The notes beneath the pieces are model-generated. The model saw only the letters and a program-made list of their open reading frames with translations, had not been told where the DNA came from and did no database searches. Positions 1 through 6,767 of a stretch of 23,213 nt of DNA are shown piece by piece. The position numbers were made by a program, and so were the translations under genes. Origin of the DNA: Allomuricauda sp. (GTDB taxonomy: Bacteria; Bacteroidota; Bacteroidia; Flavobacteriales; Flavobacteriaceae); NCBI GenBank assembly GCA_028289745.1, contig JANQOD010000307.1, positions 1 through 23,213 of the forward strand, given 5' to 3'. The first letter of the stretch is position 1. Every line of letters starts with the position of its first letter.

Positions 1-474
1 CGATTATTGGGTGATATGCGTTCATACAATTACGTAATCATGCCCGTACATGACTTTGACCAGGTCGTGTACCGCATTCGCGCCATTGATTTTGACCAGC
101 AATGTTTTGAAGGAAATCTGAAGGTGTACCGCCCCCAATTTTTTAAGGAAAACTTTCAAATGGTCGAACTCGTACGTACCAAACTGCAAATACATTCCGT
201 AGATCAATATAAAATTGAGGAAAGGTCCATCATAGCCAAACGAATCTTAAGTTCTGAGAAGCGTGTTGGAAGATTGGTAAATGCCGCGAAAACCGATAAA
301 ATTTCGTTGCCCGAACATATTAAAACCCTAAGAGCACAGATTTATGACCTCACCCATGACATGCACTTTAAAAAATGTGAAACCATGGGGCAAATTTTGG
401 ATCTCGCCCTTGATTTTGTCAGGCGAAACTATGAAAATGTCAGTATGCGCCAGATTATTGAGAAGCGGTTTTGA
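1..474 (+). CDS. Unrecognised protein, C-terminal part (5' end outside window)
   Basis: The frame is open from the first base of the window to a TGA at 472-474, giving about 157 residues. The first possible start inside is a TTG at 7, but there is no room to see a promoter or leader, so the gene most likely begins upstream and only its C-terminus is visible. The protein is charged and rich in Arg, Lys, Gln and Phe, with no membrane segment or signal peptide in the visible part. It ends in a probable helical region (about residues 100-157). I do not recognise a family. It converges on the nucleoid-associated gene at 729, and the space between them is filled with 7-bp repeats. Confidence 0.6.
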   Translation, partial: RLLGDMRSYNYVIMPVHDFDQVVYRIRAIDFDQQCFEGNLKVYRPQFFKENFQMVELVRTKLQIHSVDQYKIEERSIIAKRILSSEKRVGRLVNAAKTDKISLPEHIKTLRAQIYDLTHDMHFKKCETMGQILDLALDFVRRNYENVSMRQIIEKRF

Positions 475-478
475 TTTG

Positions 479-513
479 TTAGACGTCAGACGCTGGATGA
501 TGGGTGTTAGATG
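479..513. repeat. Degenerate heptanucleotide array, consensus TTAGACG
   Basis: Five consecutive 7-bp units start 5 bp after the stop of the first gene: TTAGACG, TCAGACG, CTGGATG, ATGGGTG, TTAGATG. Position 7 is always G, position 4 is always G, and position 6 is C or T. The period decays after 513 (TTTGGTA, ATCTGTG). This appears to be an eroded array with the same 7-bp period as the two clearer arrays nearby but a different sequence. Confidence 0.55.
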
Positions 514-544
514 TTTGGTAATCTGTGTTTTAGTCTCTGTTTTT

Positions 545-558
545 AGGTTCAAGGTTAA
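545..558. repeat. Two units of the AGGTTAA heptad
   Basis: AGGTTCA is followed directly by AGGTTAA. The second unit is identical to the repeat that fills 1794-1864 on the other side of the nucleoid-associated gene. With only two units it could be chance, but it sits in the 50-bp gap between two other heptad arrays. Confidence 0.45.
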
Positions 559-562
559 TTTT

Positions 563-709
563 GCCCACTGCCCACTTCATACCGCCCACTGCATACTGCC
601 CACTGTCCACTGCTTACCGCCCACTGCCCACTGCCTACCGCCCACTGCCTACTGCCCACTGCATACTGCCCACTGCCTACTGTTCACTGCCCACTGCATA
701 CCGCCCACT
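563..709. repeat. Heptanucleotide array, 21 units (GCCCACT / GCnTACY)
   Basis: Twenty-one uninterrupted 7-bp units with no insertion or deletion over 147 bp. Eleven are exactly GCCCACT, two are one- or two-base variants (GTCCACT at 605, GTTCACT at 682), and eight are the second type GCnTACY (with TCATACC at 577). The two types alternate, giving 14-bp (AB) and 21-bp (AAB) higher-order units. It lies between the convergent 3' ends of the first gene and the nucleoid-associated gene. Because 7 is not a multiple of 3, plus-strand frames through it give a 7-residue periodic peptide, which I regard as an artefact. Confidence 0.95.
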
Positions 710-728
710 GCCAATTTTCCATCGGTCA

Positions 729-1787
729 CTAACTCTTTTGTTCTTTGTTGAAATATACCAGATAATAGTACATCTGCCGTTCTTCGTCCCAGCCCTTTTC
801 AACAAATTTCTCTACCGATTCAGGGTTGATAAAATCCATTTTAATTTGAATGTTGGTGTCGAGGTTGATGACATTCTTTATTTTCTTTCGGGTATCTGAG
901 ACCGCTTTGTTGGCGATATCAAAACTGGAAACATCCTCAATGCTGTATTTGGGACCTTTTTCGACCTTATAGTGCCTAAATTCGGGTATCAGTTCGGGAT
1001 TGTCCATCACCTCATTCAAGAAATGGGTTTCCTCAAAGTTGTCATTTTTGGCGAAATGGTTCACGGCCCGGTTCATGAAAAGCACTTCTTGTTGCTTGTC
1101 TTCGGCGGGCAAGACCACATCTTTTGCAAAATTTTGGCAGAACTTCAAATAGTTTTTGGTGTAGAAATTTTCATCTGCAAGGGGAATCAATCCCAAGAAA
1201 TCTTCTAACCAATATTTGGTATCATAGCGGTTGTTATCTACTGAAAGCACTTTGAAACCTTCTTCTTTTTTGGTGTTGAAGATTAGACAGCCTTTATCCA
1301 ACTTATTGATGTTGATGCCCTGTTTGATAAGGATTTTGAGGTTATCGCCCTGCTCTTCGAATTGTAAAAAGTCGTTTTTCAATTCGCTCTTGAAAATTCC
1401 GACGCCATCAACTTTTTCATTATCCATGACAAGATTTGAGAAGTACACGACACACACCTCACCACTTTTGATATGTGGATGGTCAGATTCGCCATGAAGC
1501 TGTTTTGCTATTTTTTTTGAGACTTCGTGCATTTTGGTAGGCGTTAAGAATATTTCAACTGCTGCGGCATACATTCCATTGAATTCTAAATCGGCTTCAT
1601 GAAAGAAACGATAGTAATTCTCTTCTTTTTCGCGAAAGGGCTTAAAAAAATACTCTTTTAAAAGTCCGGTTACTTCATCGTTCAGGGTGTATGGCTCTTT
1701 CGATAAAAACAGAGCTTCATTTTTATGCTTATTGCCTACACGGTGTAATGAAAGGCTCTCGATTTGGGCAGAAAATAGGTTGAGCAT
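729..1787 (-). CDS. Nucleoid-associated protein (NdpA/YejK-like, 37-kDa family)
   Basis: 352 residues, close to the usual length of the 37-kDa nucleoid-associated family (NA37, PF04245; E. coli YejK/NdpA). The assignment rests on overall resemblance: an N-terminal segment with two short hydrophobic strands around an IESLSLHRVG motif, a middle portion with a conserved FKSELKNDF-like stretch, and a lysine-rich soluble C-terminus with no signal peptide or membrane segment. Family members bind the nucleoid in the cytoplasm, but their role is poorly known. The start is ATG at 1787. The 77 bp between it and the stop of the upstream gene is almost wholly a TTTAACC-type heptad array, so the gene either shares that gene's transcript or is driven from the repeat. 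Another array lies just beyond its 3' end. Confidence 0.82.
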   Translation of the reverse strand: MLNLFSAQIESLSLHRVGNKHKNEALFLSKEPYTLNDEVTGLLKEYFFKPFREKEENYYRFFHEADLEFNGMYAAAVEIFLTPTKMHEVSKKIAKQLHGESDHPHIKSGEVCVVYFSNLVMDNEKVDGVGIFKSELKNDFLQFEEQGDNLKILIKQGININKLDKGCLIFNTKKEEGFKVLSVDNNRYDTKYWLEDFLGLIPLADENFYTKNYLKFCQNFAKDVVLPAEDKQQEVLFMNRAVNHFAKNDNFEETHFLNEVMDNPELIPEFRHYKVEKGPKYSIEDVSSFDIANKAVSDTRKKIKNVINLDTNIQIKMDFINPESVEKFVEKGWDEERQMYYYLVYFNKEQKS

Positions 1788-1793
1788 TGTTTT

Positions 1794-1864
1794 GTTAAAG
1801 GTTAAAGGTTAAAGGTTAAAGGTTAAAGGTTAAAAGGTTAAAAGGTTAAAGGTTAGAGGTTAAA
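1794..1864. repeat. Heptanucleotide array, about 10 units of GGTTAAA
   Basis: Units begin at about 1794 (first base missing), 1800, 1807, 1814, 1821, 1828, 1836, 1844, 1851 and 1858. Most are exactly GGTTAAA. The units at 1828 and 1836 carry one extra A (8 bp), and the unit at 1851 is GGTTAGA. The array touches the stop codon of the pRiA4b-like gene (1865-1867) and ends 6 bp before the ATG of the nucleoid-associated gene, so it is both the spacer and the leader between them. On the coding (minus) strand it reads as repeated TTTAACC. Confidence 0.95.
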
Positions 1865-2359
1865 TTAATTCCAATTTTCATCAAAGTCAAAATCGTCGTA
1901 ATTATCGAGTGTTTCATCAATATCGAAACCTGAATCTGACTTGAACTCTTTTTCCGGAGGGGAATCTGGCAATTCACCAAAACTGAAAAGCAAATTGGGA
2001 TAAGCCTGTCCATCCAATTTATCGACTATGTCGGCCAACTCGACAAAGAACGTCCACATGCTCAGATAGTCATAGACATAGATTAACTTGGGCGATGCTT
2101 CAGTCAGAACATCCCCTAAAAGTGTTTCGCTCATCAAACGGGCACCGTTGCCCGATTCACCCATGTCGAACAAGACAATTTCCTCGTCTTGGTTCCACTC
2201 ATCATCACAGGTATAAAAAGAGGCCATTTCATTTCCCATAAATCCGAAAGACTGGGTAATGGTGTTATGAAAATCTTCTAAAGTACTTTTGTTTTCGATT
2301 TCGATATCCCTGAAGACATCTTCTTCGGCATCCAATATAATTCTGATTTTATAGATCAT
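1865..2359 (-). CDS. Plasmid pRiA4b ORF-3 family protein
   Basis: 164 residues. The N-terminus (IYKIRIILDAEEDVFRDIEI) followed by a TLEDFHNTI helix, a SFGFMGNEMASFY stretch and a conserved YVYDYLSMWTFFVEL motif match the pRiA4b ORF-3 / IS1096 passenger family (PF07929), here at normal single-domain length. The function of the family is unknown; many members are chromosomal and not mobile. The C-terminal 25 residues or so are very acidic (repeated DDFD/DET). It starts at ATG 2359 behind a very good promoter and lies upstream of the nucleoid-associated gene on the same strand, with which it may share a transcript. Confidence 0.82.
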   Translation of the reverse strand: MIYKIRIILDAEEDVFRDIEIENKSTLEDFHNTITQSFGFMGNEMASFYTCDDEWNQDEEIVLFDMGESGNGARLMSETLLGDVLTEASPKLIYVYDYLSMWTFFVELADIVDKLDGQAYPNLLFSFGELPDSPPEKEFKSDSGFDIDETLDNYDDFDFDENWN

Positions 2360-2381
2360 TCAAAGGGTTTTTGATCACTTG

Positions 2382-2411
2382 CAAAGGTACAACTCCAGTA
2401 ACCTTTCGCAA
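2382..2411 (-). promoter_or_regulatory. Bacteroidota-type promoter for the pRiA4b-like gene
   Basis: On the minus strand, TTG (2411-2409), 19 bp, then TACCTTTG (2389-2382). This matches the Bacteroidota -33/-7 pattern (TTG/TTTG, about 19 bp, TAnnTTTG). Transcription would start near 2377, giving a leader of roughly 17 nt. It sits in the 57-bp gap after ctaA, so the pRiA4b-like gene can be transcribed independently of cca-ctaA. Confidence 0.65.
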
Positions 2412-2416
2412 CCTAC

Positions 2417-3445
2417 CTATTTGGTAAATCTGTGTAAGGTAAAGGTCATCGCTGCCAATAGAAAAAAAGCGAATACTTGGTGTACTACACCCAGCCAAAC
2501 AGGCACCGCATAGAGTAGTGTGAGTACACCCGATATGAATTGCACCAATACCAATATCAAAAGGGCATTTACGCCCTTCTTCTGATAAAAGGTCATTTCA
2601 ACTTTGTGGGCTTTGTAAGCGATGAAAACAATCAGGCCGACAACAATATAGGCCAAATAGCGATGGATGAACTGTACGCCACTTTTTCCTTCGATGAAGT
2701 TCTTCAAAAGTGGGTTTTGCTCGATATACACCGTTTCGTGCATCAATTTTCCCTCGCTCATCATGGGCCAATGGTTGTGAATGAAGCCTGCATCAAGCCC
2801 GGCGACAAAAGCCCCCCATATTATTTGTAGCAGTAGAACGGTCAGTGTGAACCTGACAAGGTTTCTTAAATCGGCAATTGCTTTTTTTCTGTCTGGGAAC
2901 ATTAAATCAAGTGCTACCCACAGTGTATAGGCGAAAGTGATAAAGGCTGTGGTCAGGTGCGCTGCCAATCGATAGTGGCTGACATCAGGCCGGTCGATGA
3001 GTCCACTTTTGACCATATACCAGCCCAAGAATCCCTGAAAAGCGCCAAGAACAAGCAAAATCAGCGCTTTTTTAATGGTAGGTTTCGATATTTGCTTTCG
3101 CACCAAAAAATAAACGAAGGGCACTAAGAATACGATACCTATGAACCTACCGATAACCCTGTGCAGCCATTCCCAGAAATAGATGTCCTTAAAATCCTCC
3201 AATGTGAAATGCTGGTTGAGTTTTTGATATTCAGGATACTGTTTGTAAAGCTCAAAGGCCTCTTGCCATTCAACCTCGGTCATTGGGGGTATGGTGCCAC
3301 TGATCAATCGATAATTCGAAATTGAGAGCCCTGAATGGGTCAACCGTGTGATGCCGCCCACGACCACCATGATGAATATCAATACACAGCCTATCAACAA
3401 CCAGGTGATCACTGCTTTGTTGTCTTTTTTTTGGTCTTTATTCAC
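2417..3445 (-). CDS. ctaA: Heme A synthase (COX15/CtaA family)
   Basis: 342 residues with about eight hydrophobic segments. It is predicted to oxidise heme O to heme A in the cytoplasmic membrane for aa3-type cytochrome oxidase. The N-terminal transmembrane segment is followed by a GGITRLTHSGLS motif, a long extracytoplasmic loop with TEVEWQEAF, then WEWLHRVIGR, which carries a conserved heme-ligand His. Further His residues occur in later helices (HRYLAY, HQVFAF). This is the COX15/CtaA pattern (PF02628). The start is GTG at 3445 and overlaps the last 8 bases of cca, suggesting translational coupling. No cytochrome oxidase genes lie within the window. Confidence 0.93.
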   Translation of the reverse strand: MNKDQKKDNKAVITWLLIGCVLIFIMVVVGGITRLTHSGLSISNYRLISGTIPPMTEVEWQEAFELYKQYPEYQKLNQHFTLEDFKDIYFWEWLHRVIGRFIGIVFLVPFVYFLVRKQISKPTIKKALILLVLGAFQGFLGWYMVKSGLIDRPDVSHYRLAAHLTTAFITFAYTLWVALDLMFPDRKKAIADLRNLVRFTLTVLLLQIIWGAFVAGLDAGFIHNHWPMMSEGKLMHETVYIEQNPLLKNFIEGKSGVQFIHRYLAYIVVGLIVFIAYKAHKVEMTFYQKKGVNALLILVLVQFISGVLTLLYAVPVWLGVVHQVFAFFLLAAMTFTLHRFTK

Positions 3446-4862
3446 TATTGTTTGGGTTTAATCCGATTTCTTTTCCTTTTTTGAGCATATATCGATGGGC
3501 CGCGGCATATTCGTTTCGTATTTCACCTTCAAGAATGGCCTCTTTGATGGCCTCTTTGATGACCCCTATTTCTTTGGATGGTTTTAGGCCAAAGGTCTTC
3601 ATGATTTCTTCACCGCTAATGGGTGGCTGAAAGTTTCTTATGCGGTCACGCTCTTCGACCACAATGATCTTCTGACGGACTTTTTTGAAATTGTTGAGAT
3701 ACTTTCTTTGTTTTTTAGGATTCTTTGTGGTGATATCGGCCTCGCAAAGGGTCATTAGATCATCAACATGATCACCGGCATCAAAGATCAAACGCCGCAC
3801 CGCCGAATCGGTGACATGGTCTTCGGCCAAAATAATGGGCCTTGAACTCATCAGTACCATCTTCTGCACAAATTTCATTTTGTCATTGAGTGGAAGCCGT
3901 AATCTCTTGAACAGTTTATAGACCATTTTTGAGCCGACAAATTCATGGGCATGAAAGGTCCATCCAATTTTTTTATCGAAACGCTTTGTGGGCGCTTTAC
4001 CGATATCGTGAAGCAATGCCGCCCAGCGCAACCAAAGATTATCAGTGGTTTGGGCAATATTGTCGACCACTTCGAGCGTATGCCAAAAATTGTCTTTATG
4101 CCTTTGGCCTTCGACTTCTTCGATACCCTGTAAGGCGATCAGCTCTGGTAAAATAAGTGCTAAAAGCCCTGTTTGGTGTAAAAGGGCAAAGCCAATGGAA
4201 GGCTTATCGGTCATCAAAGTTTTGTTCAGCTCGTCGACCGTACGCTCTTTTGATACAATTTTTAGACGGTCTTTGCTCTGGGCGATGGCCTGCAAAGATT
4301 TTAGTTCGATGGTGAAATTAAGTTGAGAGGCAAACCTAATGGCCCGCATCATTCGCAACGGGTCATCTGAATAGGTGATATCGGGATTGAGTGGAGTGCG
4401 AATAAGATTTCTGTTCAAGTCTCCCAAACCATCGAAGGGGTCAAGTAGATTACCAAAGGTTGCGGCATTGAGTGATAAGGCCAGTGCGTTGATGGTAAAA
4501 TCACGGCGTTTTTGGTCATCTTCAAGTGTGCCGTCTTCAACAACGGGTTTTCTACTGTCATGGCGGTAGCTTTCTTTTCGGGCACCGACAAACTCAAGCT
4601 CAAGCTCTCGATGTCTGATCATAGCGGTACCAAAGTTCTTGAAAATGGAAACTTTGGGTTTTCCTTTTAGCCGAGAGGCTACTTTTTTGGCAAGCGCTAT
4701 TCCACTTCCCACAACGACGATGTCAATATCTTTCGGACTTTTTTTTCCAAGGAGGTAATCCCTCACAAATCCCCCGATGACATAACAGTCCATTGATGCT
4801 TCATCGGCAATTGTCCCTATGGTCTTGAAGATGTTATGTTGTAATGCGTGCTTGTGGTTCAT
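3438..4862 (-). CDS. cca: CCA tRNA nucleotidyltransferase with HD domain
   Basis: About 474 residues from the chosen ATG at 4862. It adds or repairs the 3' CCA end of tRNAs in the cytoplasm. The nucleotidyltransferase head has GG at residues 30-31, Arg34 and the metal-binding DxD (DID, 45-47). It is followed by the RRDFTINALA motif (119-128), the DDPLRMMRAIRFA motif (166-178) and an HD phosphohydrolase domain (LLHDIGK, His285-Asp286). An in-frame ATG at 4886 would add eight residues (MPIDGGAN) and lies only about 12 nt after the likely transcription start, so it cannot be excluded. I prefer 4862 because homologues as I recall them begin near this Met. Near the C-terminus a 12-bp direct repeat encodes IKEAIKEAI. 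It overlaps ctaA by 8 bases. Confidence 0.93.
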   Translation of the reverse strand: MNHKHALQHNIFKTIGTIADEASMDCYVIGGFVRDYLLGKKSPKDIDIVVVGSGIALAKKVASRLKGKPKVSIFKNFGTAMIRHRELELEFVGARKESYRHDSRKPVVEDGTLEDDQKRRDFTINALALSLNAATFGNLLDPFDGLGDLNRNLIRTPLNPDITYSDDPLRMMRAIRFASQLNFTIELKSLQAIAQSKDRLKIVSKERTVDELNKTLMTDKPSIGFALLHQTGLLALILPELIALQGIEEVEGQRHKDNFWHTLEVVDNIAQTTDNLWLRWAALLHDIGKAPTKRFDKKIGWTFHAHEFVGSKMVYKLFKRLRLPLNDKMKFVQKMVLMSSRPIILAEDHVTDSAVRRLIFDAGDHVDDLMTLCEADITTKNPKKQRKYLNNFKKVRQKIIVVEERDRIRNFQPPISGEEIMKTFGLKPSKEIGVIKEAIKEAILEGEIRNEYAAAHRYMLKKGKEIGLNPNNSE

Positions 4863-4902
4863 GTTAGCGCCGCCATCGATGGGCATCCATTTATTCCATC
4901 TG

Positions 4903-4910
4903 CAAATTTA
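4903..4910 (-). promoter_or_regulatory. Probable -7 box for cca
   Basis: TAAATTTG on the minus strand (4910-4903) matches TAnnTTTG exactly. I see no good TTTG at the expected -33 distance. Transcription would start near 4898, upstream of both possible cca starts. Confidence 0.45.
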
Positions 4911-4979
4911 CGGCATAGTACACTGCTTTAAAAATAGCTTGCAGATCGGTTTTGAAATTATCTTGAAAGAGGTACGTAC

Positions 4980-5876
4980 CTAAGTTTCGGTTATGAATTT
5001 TTGACCTTCAGGTACCTTTGGCAGTTCTATGTAGCTTCCTAGTATTTGGTTGTACTTTTGAGGGATGAACTCCTTACGGCCATCAGTGGGGTAAAATGTC
5101 ATTTCCCCAAAATATATAGCGCCTTCAATGTTATAGAAATCAACCCGTACGAAAGGAAGGTTATCGGCCAGCTTTGCGGCCAGATCCACCATAAGTTCAA
5201 AATTCTTCGGTTTCTCCAAACTTCCTTCAAAAAACTTGTTTTGTTGTGTTGTAAAAGGAAGTTTTTGCCAGTCAAGGTCGTAGTAGCATCTCAAATCTTG
5301 AATGCCCCTTTCCATATCGATTTGTACAAATTTGGGTTTTCCTGAAAAGCAAAAGAACTTATAATCATTTACAGTTGGCTTGCCTATTTCTTCCAAAAAC
5401 TTTTCTACAATTATTCTTGGTTTGACGTTTTTGTATGCCCATTCCAGTCCGCCACGATAGTACTGGTTTTTTCCCATCCACTTTCTTAAAAGGTACTTCG
5501 CCCGTGTTTTATTCAGCTGCTCTTTATCTTTTACAATAATGTTGAAATGAAACCCGTGTGTGGCCTTCATCACAAATTTTTGGGGAAGTGCTTCGAAGTC
5601 GACTTGGCTTGTTTTATCATATACGGCTATCAGCTCGTTCAGATACTGTTTTCCAATTTTTTCTTCCACATAGGATCTTACCTCATATTTGTCGACCAAT
5701 TGGGTAAGAATGGACGGCTTATAGAAAACTTTTAACCAATGTATTTTCTGGTTGAATTCAATCGGATTCCATAAATCGAGTTTTTTGCCCGAATAATATT
5801 CGTAATAGATTTTAACGTAGATTTTGGGCGGGAGAAATTTCATTTTCTTAAGCAGGCCCAACCAAATTTTTCTCAA
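4980..5876 (-). CDS. TupA-like ATP-grasp protein (surface polysaccharide)
   Basis: 298 residues. The N-terminal block (about 30-70) with NPIEFNQKIHWLK, followed by a DKYEVRSYV stretch, KFVMKATHG, VEKFLEE, a VNDYKFFCFSGKP core and VRVDFY near residue 255, is the pattern of the TupA-like ATP-grasp family (ATPgrasp_TupA, PF14305). Its namesake makes a teichuronopeptide, and relatives occur in capsule and LPS clusters. The reaction here is presumably an ATP-dependent ligation on a surface glycan; substrate unknown. The frame opens after a stop at 5889-5891. The start is either TTG at 5876 (used here, about 18 nt after the predicted transcription start) or ATG at 5843 (287 residues). It is divergent from the GT2 gene at 5949. 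Confidence 0.8.
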   Translation of the reverse strand: MRKIWLGLLKKMKFLPPKIYVKIYYEYYSGKKLDLWNPIEFNQKIHWLKVFYKPSILTQLVDKYEVRSYVEEKIGKQYLNELIAVYDKTSQVDFEALPQKFVMKATHGFHFNIIVKDKEQLNKTRAKYLLRKWMGKNQYYRGGLEWAYKNVKPRIIVEKFLEEIGKPTVNDYKFFCFSGKPKFVQIDMERGIQDLRCYYDLDWQKLPFTTQQNKFFEGSLEKPKNFELMVDLAAKLADNLPFVRVDFYNIEGAIYFGEMTFYPTDGRKEFIPQKYNQILGSYIELPKVPEGQKFITET

Positions 5877-5899
5877 CTTAAAGGCAATTTATAGAAAAA

Positions 5900-5907
5900 C
5901 AAAGATA
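5900..5907 (-). promoter_or_regulatory. -7 box for the TupA-like gene
   Basis: TATCTTTG on the minus strand (5907-5900), an exact TAnnTTTG match placed about 24 nt before the TTG start. It lies back to back with a plus-strand box at 5923. No clear -33 element is visible. Confidence 0.5.
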
Positions 5908-5922
5908 TACATTAGACTTTCA

Positions 5923-5930
5923 TATTTTTG
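5923..5930 (+). promoter_or_regulatory. -7 box for the GT2/7C glycosyltransferase
   Basis: TATTTTTG, an exact TAnnTTTG match, ends 18 nt before the ATG at 5949. It overlaps a possible TTG start at 5928, which argues against that longer reading. No clear -33 element. Confidence 0.5.
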
Positions 5931-5948
5931 GCACAGCAATTTGCAATC

Positions 5949-6767
5949 ATGGAAAAACCCAAAATCTCGATTATTATCAGTACGTATAATGCTGAAGAGT
6001 GGCTCGAAAAAGTATTGTGGGGCTTCAATTGCCAGATTTTCAAAGATTTTGAGGTAGTGGTGGCAGACGATGGCTCCAGGCCTTCGACCAAAGAACTCAT
6101 CGATCGCTTGGGCGAAGAGGTCTTTTATGATATCAAGCATGTCTGGCAGGAAGATGACGGTTTCCAAAAATCAAGAATCTTGAACAAGGCCATTTCAGCT
6201 TGTAGGGCCGATTATATTGTCATGACCGATGGCGACTGTATTCCCCGAGAAGACTTTGTTGAGGTTCATTATATCAACAAAGAGGGTGGCTATTTCATTT
6301 CGGGGGGGTACTACATGCTGCCCATGAATATTTCAAAGATGATCACCAGAGAAGATATCGAAAAGCAAAATTGTTTCAATATCCATTGGTTGAAAGAAAA
6401 AGGTATCCCCAAGACATTTAAGAACAATAAGTTGCGGGCACGTGGATTCATTTCAAAGCTGTTGAACACTTTTACTCCCACCAACGCGAGTTGGAATGGC
6501 CATAATTCTTCTGGTTGGAAAAAAGACATCCTTAATATAAATGGCTTTGATGAACGCATGCAATATGGGGGTCAAGACCGTGAATTGGGCGAACGACTTT
6601 TTAATTTCGGTATCAAATCAAAGCAGCTTCGCTATAGTGCCGTTTGTGTTCACCTTGATCATAAAAGGGGATATAAAACTCCAGAATCAATCGCTAAAAA
6701 TCAAGCGATAAGAAAAGAGACCAGAAAGAAAAAACACGTGTGGACGTATTATGGCATTACCAAGTAG
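5949..6767 (+). CDS. Family 2 glycosyltransferase with C-terminal 7C domain
   Basis: 272 residues from ATG 5949. The N-terminus (KISIIISTYNAEEWL) and VVVADDGS are typical of a GT-A family 2 fold. VMTDGDCIP provides the metal-binding D-x-D. The C-terminal third (WNGHNSSGWKKDILNINGFDERMQYGGQDRE, in short GFDE followed by GGxDxE) matches the galactosyltransferase-type 7C domain (PF02709), which contacts the acceptor and donor. It has no membrane segment, so it is cytoplasmic or peripheral. A longer TTG start at 5928 was rejected because it falls on the -7 box. Its last 19 bases overlap the end of the opposing GT2 gene. The context (TupA-like, WaaE-like) suggests LPS-core or capsule synthesis; donor and acceptor unknown. 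Confidence 0.87.
   Translation: MEKPKISIIISTYNAEEWLEKVLWGFNCQIFKDFEVVVADDGSRPSTKELIDRLGEEVFYDIKHVWQEDDGFQKSRILNKAISACRADYIVMTDGDCIPREDFVEVHYINKEGGYFISGGYYMLPMNISKMITREDIEKQNCFNIHWLKEKGIPKTFKNNKLRARGFISKLLNTFTPTNASWNGHNSSGWKKDILNINGFDERMQYGGQDRELGERLFNFGIKSKQLRYSAVCVHLDHKRGYKTPESIAKNQAIRKETRKKKHVWTYYGITK

Noticed and set aside
563..709. CRISPR array
   Set aside because: Units are contiguous 7-mers without spacers, and no cas genes are present.
344..899. Plus-strand open frames through the heptad array encoding Pro/His/Cys-rich 7-residue repeats
   Set aside because: The 7-bp period makes all three frames open with similar peptides; they overlap the first gene's end or the nucleoid-associated gene antisense, and have no family resemblance.
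1794..1864. Telomere-like repeat or origin iteron
   Set aside because: The motif resembles telomeric repeats only in period; there is no replication gene, DnaA-box cluster or DNA end here.
5928..5948. TTG start for the GT2/7C gene
   Set aside because: The codon lies on an exact TAnnTTTG box, and the ATG at 5949 gives the normal family N-terminus.
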